A DNA stretch of 64,000 nt from the NCBI GenBank assembly GCA_019914945.1, contig CM034099.1, positions 9,437,001 through 9,501,000 on the forward strand. Direction: 5' to 3'. The notes under the pieces were generated by a model, which was given only the letters and a program-made list of their open reading frames with translations, was not told where the DNA came from and did no database searches. The position numbers and the translations under genes are program-made. The stretch comes from Typha latifolia. Taxonomy: Eukaryota; Streptophyta; Magnoliopsida; Poales; Typhaceae. Positions within the stretch are counted from its first letter, which is position 1. Each line of letters opens with the position of its first letter. Of this stretch, positions 20,938 to 32,800 are shown one piece after another.

Positions 20938-22460
20938 ATGGCTACCACAAGATCGAAGGCAGCAAAGCAAACGAGCGACCAAGGCTTGGAGACGGACCAC
21001 ATGGCACCGTCAAAGTCGCCATCTCTACATCGTCCGCAAGATCCCGTGGAGTACCTAGCAGGTTTAGCCGATCTACCTCAAGCCATAGCTTCCATGAACA
21101 AACAATGTTAGAGATGAAGGCAACCCTGGTGGACATGAACCAAAATCTTCAAAGGCATACCCATGAGCATATTAATAGTGGGGAAGTTAATCAAGGTAGC
21201 ATCCCGCCTAGAAATAATGAGGAAGATTCAACTAGGGCTACAACTTCTGTGGCTCTACCACCGGTTGCTGCCCAACCAGATCGTCGACCTCCACCTTATG
21301 AGCATTATCAAAGACAAGAGGATCATCCCTTACCATAAGATCAGGTCCGGCAAGGACCGATCCTGGCGGCACCATGGCAGCAACACAACGAACCACAAAG
21401 GCACCGCACCGATTTACCACCCTTGCACCTGAGAGCTCCCATGACCCCATACCCAAAGGAGGAACCTTGGAAGGAGCCCCCACAAGATCGGGTCTGGCAA
21501 GGACCGATCCTGGCGGCACCATGGCAGCAACATGACGAACCGCAAGGGCACTGCACCGATTTACTACCCTTGCACTCGAGGGCTCCCATGGCCCCATACC
21601 CAAAGGAGGAAACTTGGGAGGAGCCCCCATATCAACCAAGGGTCTAGCAACATGAGCCAGACCGAGGATGTGAGAACGGACGTGATCAAATGCTAAAACC
21701 TCGAATCGTTCAAGTCGATTTTCCTAACTTCAGTGGGGGCGACCCGTTGGATTGGATCTCTAGGGCAGAGCAATTCTTCACCTATCAAGGGACACCTGAC
21801 CACCAAAAGGTGCTTCTGGCCTCATTCCACCTTGAAGAGATAGATGTGAGGTGGTTTCAAGCAGCACATCACGCGCGTGCCTTCATCACTTGGGAGGAGT
21901 TCTCCAATACGTTTTGTGTGCGTTTCGAACCCTCCAAGTATGAAGACTTCCAAGCCACCTTAACAAACCTAACCCAAAAGACCTCTATAAGAGCCTAACA
22001 AGAGGAGTTCAAAAAAATTTGCAATCGAGTACACGGGTGATCGGTCTCCGCTCTCAAAAGCACTTTCATCTCCATGCTTCGTCGTGATATTCAAGCAGAA
22101 GTCAAGATGACTTGTCCCACTATCTTGTTGGAAGCCTTCTCAGTGGCTCAAATGATGGAAGAGAAGATAAGGGAGTTAAAGGAGACACACCGTCCAGCGT
22201 GGAGCACTAGCGACCCGCTCTCCAACCCTAGATTGCTGGTCTCAAGTGTGGCATGTTCGGGGTGGGTTCAGCCAAACCCCAATCAGCCACCCCCACCACG
22301 GACAACCCTTAACCCTAGGGGACACCACGGATGATGGGTCGATGCCTCACACCAGCGGAGATCGAAGATCGGCATTCGAAGAGTTGAAGAGCCTATGCTT
22401 TTTTTATGACGAGCGCTTTGTACCGGGCCACAAATGCTCCAAACAGCTCAATGCTATCAT
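20938..22460 (+). pseudogene. G2 gag
   Basis: The likely start is the ATG at 20938 (MATTRSKAAK), which meets a stop at about 21107. The structural core is at 21690-22000 (VDFPNFSGGDPLDWI, then HLEEIDVRWFQ), continuing after further stops to about 22190 (MMEEKIREL). A zinc-knuckle-like segment at about 22395-22440 (CFFYDERFVPGHKC) has Tyr where the second Cys is expected. The role was a capsid/nucleocapsid protein. A 147-bp in-frame tandem duplication sits in its proline-rich linker. Stops, a frame change between the core and the knuckle, and the lost Cys make it non-functional. Confidence 0.8.
21337..21630 (+). repeat. Tandem duplication (2 x about 147 bp) in G2 gag
   Basis: Two adjacent, roughly 90% identical units share GGCAAGGACCGATCCTGGCG and CCCATACCCAAAGGAGGAA. 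The period is close to 49 codons. Matching open frames on both strands are a by-product of the duplication. Confidence 0.85.
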
Positions 22461-22479
22461 GCTCATGGAGGAGATGATC

Positions 22480-22990
22480 AAGGATGATCCCATTGAAGAT
22501 CTTGAAGTGCCGCAAGAGGAGGAAGGTGGCCAGACCGAAGAGGACAACCCGCTTGATGTCCAAGCCGAGCTCTCCCTTCATTCTTTCGCCGACGAGTTGA
22601 CTCCGAATACTCTTCGGGTCAAAGGTATGATCAAGAAGAATAAAGTCCTAATTCTTATTGATTCAGGAAGCACCCACAATTTTGTAGATTCTCGAATGGT
22701 GAGGCATTTGGGATTGGAGTCAGAGCCTTCCAATGGCTTTGATGTGTCTATCAGTGATTGCACCATGTTGAGAACGGAGGGCATATGCCGTAAGGTCCAG
22801 CTACAAATTTAAGGTCATGTCTTTCGAATTGATCTATATCCGTTGGTTCTACGAGGAGCTGACTTAGTGCTTGGGGTGCAATGGCTTCGGGATCTTGGAT
22901 TGGTCACCTTCAACTTCACCACCATGGCGATGGAGTTAAGTCATGAAGGCCAACCAATCTAGCTACTAGCCGCATCAAGCAAGGAAGCTA
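22480..22990 (+). pseudogene. G2 aspartic protease
   Basis: The motif LILIDSGSTHNFV holds the catalytic DSG at 22660-22668, typical of retropepsin-like proteases of Ty3/gypsy Pol. It is preceded by an acidic linker and followed by a hydrophobic flap-like region. The frame is interrupted at about 22810 by a TAA and again at about 22960 by a TAG. The catalytic motif itself is intact. Confidence 0.85.
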
Positions 22991-23199
22991 AGGGAGCACT
23001 ACAGTCCCTAGAAGGGTTGCTGAAACCCGGGTGTCGCGGATTTCTCATGCAACTCATCGAAGGGGCTAAGGACATGGATGATCCAACGCATTTACCCGTT
23101 GACTTAAAGACTATTTTGCAGTAATTTGTAGATGTATTCCAGCAACCACATGGATTGTCTCCATCTAGGATGCAAGACCATCGTATCGAGATCATGCCT

Positions 23200-24380
23200 A
23201 GGGCGGGTCCAGCAAATGTTAGGCCATACCATTATCTTTTCATTTAAAAGGAGGTTATAACGAAGATGGTCCAAGAGATATTATCCAGCAGGGTGATAAG
23301 ACCAAGTCGAAGTGCCTATTCTTTACCGGTCTTGCTCGTGCGGAAGAAGGACAGATCATGGCCGTTTTGCGTGGACTATCGAGCTCTTAATTTCGTCACC
23401 ATCAAAGAATGATATCCCATGCCGGTGATCGAAGAATTGGTGGATGAATTGGTGGGTGCATGCTACTTCTCAAAGATGGATTTGAGGGCGGGGTACCATC
23501 AAATCAGAGTAGAACCATCCGATGTGCACAAGACGACATTTAGAACTCATGATGGGCACTACAAGTTCCTCGTTATGCTCTTTGGTCTTACCAATGCTCC
23601 CGCCACCTTTTAAAACTTAATGAATGATATCTTTAGGTCTCATTTGAGGCAATATGTGCTGATATTTTTTGATGACATATTGGTATATAACCGCACATGG
23701 GAGGAGCACTTGCGACATCTTCGGATGGTACTTGACCTATTACGGCAATACAAATTGAAGGCCAAGGACTCCAAGTGTTCATGGGTGCAGCGAATGGTCG
23801 GCTACTTGGGCCACATCATATCTAAAGATGGCATGGAAGCTGACCCTAAGAAGATCTAAAGCATGATGGAATGGCTGCTGCCCAAGACTACCAACGAGCT
23901 ACACAGCTTCCTCGGCTTAACCGGCTACTACTATCGGTTTGTGGCAAACTATGGCAAGGTTGCAGTTCCCCTCACAGTATTGCTGTGGAAGGGTGCATTC
24001 ACATGGATGGATAAAGCAAGGAAAGCATTCGAAGCCATAAAGAAGGCGATGATCTTAGCCCCAATCCTTACTTCAGCAGATTTTACCAAACCGTTCACCA
24101 TCGAATGCGACGTGTCCGGAATCGGCGTTGGGGCTGTTTTGATGCAAGAAGGTAGACCCGTGGCTTGTATGAGCAAGGCTCTTTCTGAGCGTAGTTTCTA
24201 TCCACTTATGAAAGGGAGATGCTCGCCATCATCCATACTATCACTAAGTGGATGCCTTATCTTATCGGGTGTCGATTCACGATCCGCACCGATCAAAGGA
24301 GTTTGCCATACTTTCTTGGGCAGCACATACACACACTTGCCCAGCAAAAGTGGATGTCCAAGTTACTTTGATACAACTAC
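23200..24380 (+). pseudogene. G2 reverse transcriptase and RNase H
   Basis: The reverse transcriptase blocks are in order: PFCVDYRALN (about 23365), [15 protein letters not shown] (about 23470), [11 protein letters not shown] (23580-23610) and the catalytic FFDDILVY (FDD at 23668-23676). LGHIISKDGMEADPKK lies near 23810-23850. RNase H begins with IECDVSGIGVGAVLMQEG (about 24100-24150). In-frame stops near 23245, 23410, 23611 and 23857 and a frameshift near 24215 kill it. The frame is otherwise continuous from about 22246 to 24215. Confidence 0.88.
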
Positions 24381-24383
24381 GAG

Positions 24384-25670
24384 TTGGTGTATAAAAAGGG
24401 GACTGAAAATAGCGTCGTCTATGCCTTACCAAGGCGCCCGAATCCAGCCGAGTTGGTAGCGATTTCAGCGTCGATTTTTCCTTTTTTCCAGCAACTGCAG
24501 GAGGCCTACAAGAAGGATCCGGACACCATGAGGATGTTGAATGACCTTACTGCAGATCCTAGATGTATGCAAGGAGTTGTGGTGAAGGATAGACTCTTAG
24601 TGAACCAAGGTAAGATAATTGTTCCAACTGATCGCCACTTGCACATGGAGTTGGTGCGCCACTTTTATGACACCCCTATGGCTGGACATGAGGCTGAGCT
24701 AGAGTTGCACATGGGTTGGAACGAAGAATGATGTACAAGCCTACATCAAGGCTTGTGAGGTGTGTCAAAAAGTGAAGACAAAATCGGCTAAACCTGTCGT
24801 CTTGCTACAACTACTTCCGATTCCAATGAAGGTTTGGGAGGATGTCGCCATGGACTTCGTTGACGGTCTACCCAAGGCCAGAGGTCATTCGGTGAATGGT
24901 GGTGGTGGATTGCTTCAGCAAGTATACACATTTTTTAGCCTTGTGCATCCCTACATGACAAGAAAGGTTGCGAAAGTTTATGTGCACGACGTGGCCAAGA
25001 TGCATGGTATGCCAAAGTCGATTGTCTCAGATCGTGATCCTATATTTGTGAGTCAATTTTGGTGGGAATTATTTACTCTCCAAGTGACTACCTTTTGTGT
25101 GGTGCATTATCGGCGAGTGACCGCGGCAGTAGCTGCCTTATCTGTCATGGGCAGAATGGTCATATAACACGGCCTTCCACTCGGCCATTGGCATGACTTC
25201 ATTCGAGGCTATCTATGGTCAGCCGCCTCCAACCTTGCACACATACTTGCCATTGCCCCAAGCCGACCAAACTGAGATGGATGTAATTTTGCGAGATCGT
25301 GAAGAGGTATTGAGGAGACTCAAAGTGCACCTAGCAGCTGCCCAGAACCGAATGAAGCAAGTCTATGACCAGCGGCACCAAGAGAGGTCCTTCTCGATTG
25401 GGGATTGGGTCTACATCAAGCTCCAACCATATCGGCAAAGCTCGGTTAGACCCATTCCTAATCAAAAGGTAGCTCCAAAATATTATGGACCTTATCAGGT
25501 GACTGAGAGGATTGGACCCATGGCGTACCATCTAGACTTACTTAAGGAGGCGCGGATATATCCGATTTTTCATGTCTCAGGCCTTAAGGCTCGAGTTCTC
25601 CCTGTCGAGCCGATTGGAGCTGTTCTATTCAAGCCAATAGGGCTGATCCAAACGAGTCAGAAGCCGAACT
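24384..25670 (+). pseudogene. G2 integrase
   Basis: The zinc-binding N-terminus is visible as HFYDTPMAGHE (24660-24695) and CEVCQKVK (24755-24780), separated by a frameshift. Catalytic-core segments are MDFVDGLPK (first Asp, about 24855) and IVSDRDPIF (second Asp, about 25020-25045). The third acidic position lies in a region shortened by a deletion. The C-terminal part (25193-25670) has KVAPKYYGPYQV and the FHVSGL block. Frameshifts fall near 24725 and 25100-25190. Confidence 0.85.
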
Positions 25671-25674
25671 AAGT

Positions 25675-25835
25675 ACTCCTATTCCAGCTCGGATCCTAGC
25701 CAGACGACGCACTCGAGTCCAGGAAGAGTGGGTGATTGAGATTTTGATGGAGTAGCGTGGACGCATAGTGGACGAGGCAACTTGGATGCCCGAATCCGAC
25801 TTCATAGACCGCTATCCAAATCTGACACCTTGAGG
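25675..25835 (+). pseudogene. G2 chromodomain-like C-terminus
   Basis: RTRVQEEWVIEILME, then a stop at 25754, then VDEATWMPESDFIDRYP. This fits the end of an integrase chromodomain (xEATWE..xxF...P). The first aromatic-cage residues are not obvious, so it may be the divergent chromodomain type. Confidence 0.6.
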
Positions 25836-25861
25836 GCAAGGTGAACGAAAGCGTGGTGGAG

Positions 25862-26199
25862 TGATATGACTCGGTCCATATCAGCTCCATTCATGACATT
25901 GGGTTCATTGGGATGAGCCTATTTATCTAGTTGATTTTTGTTTGAAGAAATAAAAGGTTTTTGCCGGGGGGCGTTCAGACGCAAGGACTGCGTTCGAACG
26001 GGCCATTCGGCTGATATCTCAAAATCTAGCCATCCAAACATTGTGATCTTGGATTCATTAGAAAACCCTATTAAAGGGCGACAACATATCTTAAAATTCA
26101 GCAAGATTCAACGGCTAGATCATCTGCAACTTCCTTTGAAGGTCATGTCCTAAAACCGGTCAAGAACCGTTACGGATCAGATCAAGCTAGTTCGTAACA
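25862..26199 (+). repeat. 3' LTR of G2 (338 bp, internally deleted)
   Basis: Matches the ends of the 5' LTR but lacks the part corresponding to about 20235-20720, with the TATA box and most GTTCGAAC repeats. The junction reads GGGCCATTCGGC. It ends TTCGTAACA and is followed by TAATA (26200-26204). Confidence 0.9.
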
Positions 26200-28437
26200 T
26201 AATATAAGCTTTTTTTATGATAGAATAAAAATTATAATAATTATATTAGTATTAGCCTTGTTCCATGAGTGAAGGAGGCATTAATATTTATAACTATTTC
26301 CCTTTTCAAATCATTAAACTATTGTATTATTATAGAAAACCTCCTCATGATATGATTCTTATAAACATTATCAGTGTGGTTTTTAACTTTATATAATTTG
26401 TCCTTGCAGTTAAAAAAGATTCATTTATTTCCAATATTTTTATTGTGAATTTGTATATTTTATTTTATTTTATGATTGCCTGTTAAATTGAAATTAATGG
26501 AGTAATTTTGAAAAGTTAGCAAACCACAAGGATCACATGTAAAAATACAAAACCATTTGAATCTATTTACCCTAAGGATCACTTTTATAAAATGAAACTA
26601 GAGGGACTGATTCTATAAATTCGAAAACTGTGGGGATTGATTTTTGTAATTTTCTCAAAAATGTAGCATGAAAACTCCATTTAAATTGACAGTGATCGAG
26701 CATACTTTTGCACCAAAAGAGAACAAAGTAATTAGAGTAATCTTACATAAATGATAATTTTGAGAAATTCTTTTAATAAGAAAAAAAATTTACGGGGCAA
26801 TAATAAATCCAATATATAGCATACAAAATATATAAATTCTAAAATATCTCACATAAAACAACTATAAGTCAGAGAAACTCACTCAAATATACATATCGAC
26901 TAGTATAAAATCTCATACATGATATATCAGAAGAGATTCTCTTACTACATTTTATTGTATGGACTGTGTGTCTTTTATAAGATAGCGCACGAGTGCTCCT
27001 ACATCACCTCTGCGGACCCCTAGTGCATCCGCCATGAGTCTTGTTCCCCATATGAAAGTCTAATTCTTTATGTCTTTACATAGGTATCCAAAGCCACTAT
27101 TCTTCTCCTAATTAAATTATGGTATACTATAACCCTATTACGAGACCTCTCATAATCTCATAATTTTACTAAAATGTTCTCGCTGTCTCCTACCTTATCA
27201 ATAAAATCAAAGACATAATTAAACTTGTATTACCAATTAGAATAGAACTCTTTATGGGCTCCAATTAAGCTCAAACTAAATCTAATTAATTCAAAATTAA
27301 TATTTTAGGTTAAGCTTGAAATTAATTTCAACCTCAAATCTTGGCTTGAGTATAGTTGTATGTCCACAAAAGCCACCAAATTTGTTGCATCAAACCGCTT
27401 AAGAAGAGATGCAACTTTTCTCGGTCTAATATGATGATCATGCCAGATTAGAATATAAAATATATAAATCGTTGTACTCTAATAGCTTAAGCTTTTAGAG
27501 CAGTGGTGAATTAATATTATCTTTACATAAAAATTATAAAACTCTTCCCATTTAAATGAAATTCACTTTATGTCCATCAAAATATTTCAGCGCAAAAATA
27601 ACAGAAAATATTAGAATATAAAATATATAAATTATCGTTTTTTAAAAGCTTTAGAGTAACCCGTGAGTTAACTTATCGTATTCATAATAAGAATTTTTTT
27701 CGGTCTCCTTATCTATCTTCTTACTGTTAAGCCTTAAAAAAAGAAAGAAAGAAAAAACTCCTTTTTCACATCTTATTGTTAAGCCTTAAAAAAAAACTCT
27801 CCTTGTCGCTTCTCTTCCTTCGTAGTATTGCTACTTTATGCCATACCATTGTTTTTGTTATTACACAAATTAAGTCCGTAGCTTGTTAAAAGTAGAGACG
27901 ATCACTTCCTTTGAGGTAGATGCTGTGTATTTTGTTATTATACCATCACCTCTTGTCCTTGTGGTAGCGATGGCCGATGGGATACCCCTCCCTTGGGATC
28001 GTCTCGCTCTCGTAATGGGTCGGTTTTATTTGTAGGTTCCTCCAAGATCAGGAATAGGAATGCATTGTCAGGAGAAGGTGCTGTCTTGCGTGCTGCCCTT
28101 ATTAAAGTCAAATGATTCGATTCCATTAATCCGCCATGCCTCATCAAACATTTTAAGCTCTCCCATGTGTACTATAGAAGCCAAACTACGCATTGTGTTG
28201 TATGGAATTCTTGAATCCATGCTCGGATAAATTTACCCTTTTTATTAATAATAAAAAGAAGAAGAAGAAGAAGAGGAAGAAGAAGAAAACAAGAGCAGGA
28301 GCACATGAGGGTAAGAGAAGAAGGTGTTATAGGACAGAAGGGATTTAAAATATAGATGAACCTTTTCGGAGGCCTGAAAGAGCCCAACCCAATGCAGTGT
28401 GGTAGAGGAGCAGACATGGGTTTGCTTTTTGGATACT

Positions 28438-28438
<1 letters not shown>

Positions 28439-28471
<33 letters not shown>
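28439..28471. repeat. (GA)n microsatellite
   Basis: About 16 GA units, 1.2 kb upstream of the SMXL start codon. Confidence 0.95.
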
Positions 28472-28476
<5 letters not shown>

Positions 28477-29277
28477 GATTTGTGTGGGATGGCTACTATT
28501 TGTTTATTTTGATTAATCTTTTGAGACAATGAGATAACACTCATATGGCTTGTCCCAAAGCGAAAAAAGAAAACACAAACAGTGAATGAGTGTATAATGT
28601 TAGCATTCTCTGGTGCTTTAGCCACCCCCTTCTCTTCCCCTTTTGTTGTTTTGTTTAATCCCCTTGGCATTTCTGATGGCTTTGTCTGTCCATTCAAAGA
28701 ATGATGTGAAAAAGGAGGGGAGGCCTCTGGGCTCATATGACAAGTGGGGCCCCTCTCCTTCTTTGCCACCTTTCTGAAGGCATGCCTATCAGAAAAAAGT
28801 TTCAGTGTAATTATATGGGCAGCAACTTAGGATTTAGCCTAATTTTTGTGATCTACTTGGAGGAGGAGTGCTTCTTCTTTTATCAAGCCAGATCCTTATG
28901 AGTGTTAGTAATCATGAGCCTAAAGTAGTTCATAAAGCTTCTCTTTTGGAACAAGCCTTGTGAAATAACCAGGCAAGTGTGAATTATTTCTAGACCAATT
29001 ATTTCCAAGAACTTGAATCAAATTTTGCTCTATGTCATTTGGATGCAGCATGATCCTGACAATTTGCATAGGCTTCAGCTCACTTCGCGTCACTCCATTC
29101 AAAAAATTACAACCATATCTATTCTTGGCTCCACCATCATTAAGGAGAAAGGTTTCATAGGAGTGAGAGATTAGTGGTATTAAGAAGAGAATAAAGAAGC
29201 CTTACAGAAAGAGAATGTTAGAAATACCTGAAGTGGTATAAGGCAACAGCAAAACACAGAGTAGAATAGTGACAGAC

Positions 29278-29279
<2 letters not shown>

Positions 29280-29321
<42 letters not shown>
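29280..29321 (+). repeat. (GA)n tract immediately upstream of the SMXL TATA box
   Basis: About 20 GA units ending 7 bp before the TATA-like motif. GA repeats near plant promoters can bind BBR/BPC GAGA-binding proteins; binding here is inference. Confidence 0.9.
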
Positions 29322-29324
<3 letters not shown>

Positions 29325-29327
29325 ATT

Positions 29328-29335
29328 TATATAAA
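29328..29335 (+). promoter_or_regulatory. Likely TATA box of the SMXL gene
   Basis: TATATAAA lies about 350 bp upstream of the ATG, which would give a 5' leader of about 320 nt. It is the best TATA-like motif in the 400 bp before the start codon. Confidence 0.5.
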
Positions 29336-29550
29336 GAGTAAAGAAGCTAGCATGGCTGTGTAAAGCTCCCATACCACCCACTTCTCCATCCCCTACAAGC
29401 TTTTCATCCAAACTCTCAATCTCCCAAGTGGGTAGTAAGCACTAAACTCAAACGAGGAGAAAGAGTTAGCGAAATAAAGCAAGCACCTTTCAAGCACCCT
29501 TAGTTGAGACACAAGCAGGAGTGTGTTTGTAGAGAAGAGAGAAGAACCAA

Positions 29551-29552
<2 letters not shown>

Positions 29553-29623
<71 letters not shown>
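29553..29623 (+). repeat. Long (AG)n tract in the SMXL 5' leader
   Basis: About 35 uninterrupted AG units ending 56 bp before the ATG. It would be transcribed if the TATA box at 29328 is used. Confidence 0.95.
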
Positions 29624-29626
<3 letters not shown>

Positions 29627-29679
29627 GAAACATCCATTTCTTTAGGTGGGTTGGGGGTTGGAGTTTGGGTTTCTAAGTA

Positions 29680-29819
29680 ATGCGCGCAGGAGCTGTAACA
29701 GTTCATCAGGCCCTCACAGCAGAGGCTGCCACGGTGCTAAAGCTCTCCCTGAACTTAGCCAGGAGGAGAGGCCATGCCCAAGTCACCCCTCTCCATGTTG
29801 CTGCCACTCTCCTAACTTC

Positions 29820-29851
<32 letters not shown>

Positions 29852-32800
29852 CTTCCTCTCCTCTCTCCTACTCTCCCTTCTCCCCCTCCACCAGAGACAC
29901 CTCCAACCTCCTCAGAAGAGCCTGCCTCAAATCCCACCCTCACCACCCTGCCTCCCACCCTCTCCAATGCAGAGCTCTTGAGCTCTGCTTCAATGTGGCC
30001 CTCAATAGGCTTCCTACCACTCCTCCACCCTCCTCTGCTTCTCTCACCAACTCGTACCCCTCCCTCTCCAATGCCCTCATTGCAGCTCTCAAGAGGGCTC
30101 AAGCCCATCAGAGGAGAGGCTGCATTGAGCTCCAACAACAGCAGCAGCAGCAGCAGTCACAGCAGTCACAACAACAGCAGCAGCAGCAGCCTCTTTTGGC
30201 CATCAAGGTGGAGCTGGAGCAGCTCATCATCTCCATCTTGGATGACCCAAGTGTGAGCAGGGTGATGAGGGAGGCTGGCTTCTCCAGCACATCCGTCAAG
30301 AACAACTTGGAAGAGGAGAGCTTTGTTCTGACCCAATCCTCCCCATTTTGTTTTGAATCCCACAGTGATCTCATTAGCCATGGCAGTTTTTGGCAGACCC
30401 AGTTCTTGAAACCACCTCCTGAGAGGAACCCTCTCGGCCTAGCTTCTTCTTGTAAGGAAGACATGAGGGTTCTCTTGGAGGTGATGCTAAGGAAGCAGGG
30501 GAAGAGGAGCAGCATTGTAGTGGTGGGTGACTCTGTCTCCATAACAGAGGGGCTCATGGCCGAGCTGATGGGGAGAGTAGAAAGAGGAGAGGTCCCTGAT
30601 GAGCTAAGGTCTGCCCACTTCATCAAGCTCCAGCTCTCCTATATCCATCTCAGGCTCATGAGCAGGGGAGATGTGGACATGAAGGTGTCTGACCTCAGGA
30701 GAAAGGTGTGCTGTTTGGCATCAGAGAGAGCAAATGAGGAGGGTGTGATCATCTATGTGGGGGACTTGAGATGGGCAGCTGATGAGGATGCCAAAGATGG
30801 GCATGGCTTCAACCCAGTGGAGCACATGATCTCAGAGTTAGGAAGGTTGGTATCTGAGATCAGGAACACTACTAGCAAGGCATGGCTATTGGCAACTGCA
30901 AGCTACCAGACATACATGAGATGCCAGATGAGGCAACCATCGTTGGAGTCGCAATGGGCGCTGCAACCAGTGATGGTGCCTTCAGGCGGGCTGGCATTGA
31001 GCCTTCAAGCTCCTTCACGGTGAGTCCAACAAGCCAAACTCCCCTTTGTCTCTTTCCGTGTGTATGATGATGATTTTCTTCAAATGCCAATTCTGTTGTT
31101 CCTACACAAGGGATGTCATTTGTTTGCCTTTTAACTGTTATAGAATTAATGTCTCTGGAACTAGGACCACCTTGGAAGAGGTTGGTGCGCACAAAAGAGA
31201 AGAGAGTCGTTTTCTTTCTCTTTCCTCCTTTTAGATACCAACCCTAGTCAATTTTGTAACTTCTAATGTTAGAAACCCAAATAGGCTGGAACTAGTTCTG
31301 TATGTCTGTTTCTCTATCCTGATCCTGATCCTGAGTTAGTGAACATGGGTCATGGCAACCTTTACTCTTTGAATGAAAACAAAATACTGTAGGTAACATT
31401 CAACTGATCAACTTACCAGGGTTTCCATTTTGTGTTCATGTTCTGCAGTGGTCTAGACTCAAGGGTGACAAGACTTGCTCAGTATCCCTTCCAAGTGCTC
31501 ACTCCAAAGGCTTTCAGCTCTGAGGAGGAAGAAGAAAAGCTCATCTGCTGTAGTGAATGTAGCACCAACTATGAGAAAGAGGCATCAGTTTACAAGTCAG
31601 AAACCAAAGGGGCTAACAATGGCTCAACCCAGCTGCCAGTTTGGTTGCAGCTACACAGGCCAGACAACCTTCACAAGGTAAAGAAAACAAATTAATCCTA
31701 TCTTGGTTCTGATTCTTTAAATTCCTTGTAATAACTCTAGCCCATGCATTCGTCTCTATTCAGGATAACTTGATCGAATTGAGGAGAAAATGGAACAGAC
31801 TATGCCAAAGACTTCATCATGGCCAGAACAGCCAGGTTAATCCATATCATTCCTTGTTCAATCAGAACCTAGCAGGAAAAACCTTCACCTATTCCTCATC
31901 AATTCCATGGTGGTCTAGTAGCTTACAACAGAATCAGAAGAAGCTATTCATCGAACCACATTCTCTGTCTTTCACTGAGACCACTCCAAAACATAAGAAT
32001 GGAATCCTAAGCTTTCCAAACCAAGTAGAGAATGCTAATAGGAACTGGCAGGAGAAAGATGCCCCAAAACAGTGGTCATCTGAGGACATCTTACATTCCC
32101 TTAAGGATCCTGAAAACCAAGATGTTAAAACTACTCTGGCTTTGGGTAGTCCTCTATTTTCAGATTCCGCAACATCGCATGATAAGAACAAGAAGGGCAG
32201 CACTGTAAACATGGGAGAACTGGAGCGGCAATTGCAGGAGAACATCCCTTGGCAATCAAATGCCATTGCTTCCATCATGGAAGCTTTCCCTGATTGTACG
32301 ACAAGTGAGAAGAAAGGTACATGGTTATTGATACGAGGGAGCGATCACATCGCCAAGAGAAGAGTGGCGCTGGTGACTGCGCAGATGTATTGCGGATCAA
32401 CCAGTACGTTAGGTCGCGTAAACATGAGGAAATCGACAAACAGAGGTAGTTCATGCTCTGAGATCCTGAGAGGAATCTTGATGAAGGACCAGAAATGTGT
32501 GATCTTGATCGAGGACATAGATCAAGCAGACACAAAGTTCCTCCATTCACTAGTAGATGGCCTAAAGATTGGGTCTTTTCTCGATCCATTTGGTGGGGAG
32601 CTGGTTCTCTCAAACGCAATCATAATTCTTACTACCTCAGGATCTGACAAGTTCAAGGATGCAGATGACAATGCCGATATGGTCACGAAGATGAGGATGT
32701 GGTTCGAAGAGACATCCTCTAATGATCTCAAAAGGAAGCCCCAAATTGACTCACCAAACAAATCCAAGAAACTACGGACAGGCGAGAACGGTCTAGACCT

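Larger units (their letters stand above)
20090..26199 (+). mobile_element. Ty3/gypsy chromovirus G2, complete but inactive
   Basis: LTRs at 20090-20903 and 25862-26199 both start TGATA and end AACA, with TAATA target-site duplications outside. Between them, in order on the plus strand, lie a primer-binding site, gag, protease, reverse transcriptase, RNase H, integrase and a chromodomain-like tail. The length is 6.1 kb. Stops and frameshifts disable every polyprotein segment. The 3' LTR has lost about 480 bp that the 5' LTR keeps, including the promoter. The clade within the chromoviruses is not resolved from motifs alone. Confidence 0.93.
26205..29327. other. Intergenic region upstream of the SMXL gene
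   Basis: No supported gene. The region near 26240-26680 has features of an old MITE (repeated CACAAGGATCAC/TGTGGGGATTGATTT text) without clear ends. From about 28240 to 29320 GA-rich tracts become frequent, which I take as the distal promoter of the SMXL gene. Confidence 0.5.

Noticed and set aside
21238..21639. 133-codon minus-strand frame with internal repeats
   Set aside because: Antisense of the duplicated gag linker of G2.
28245..28769. 174-codon minus-strand frame upstream of SMXL
   Set aside because: Made largely of Ser/Leu runs from GA and GAA microsatellites; no domain.
30108..30626. 172-codon minus-strand frame over SMXL exon 1
   Set aside because: Shadow of the conserved plus-strand exon; Cys/Ser runs come from the reverse of CAG repeats.
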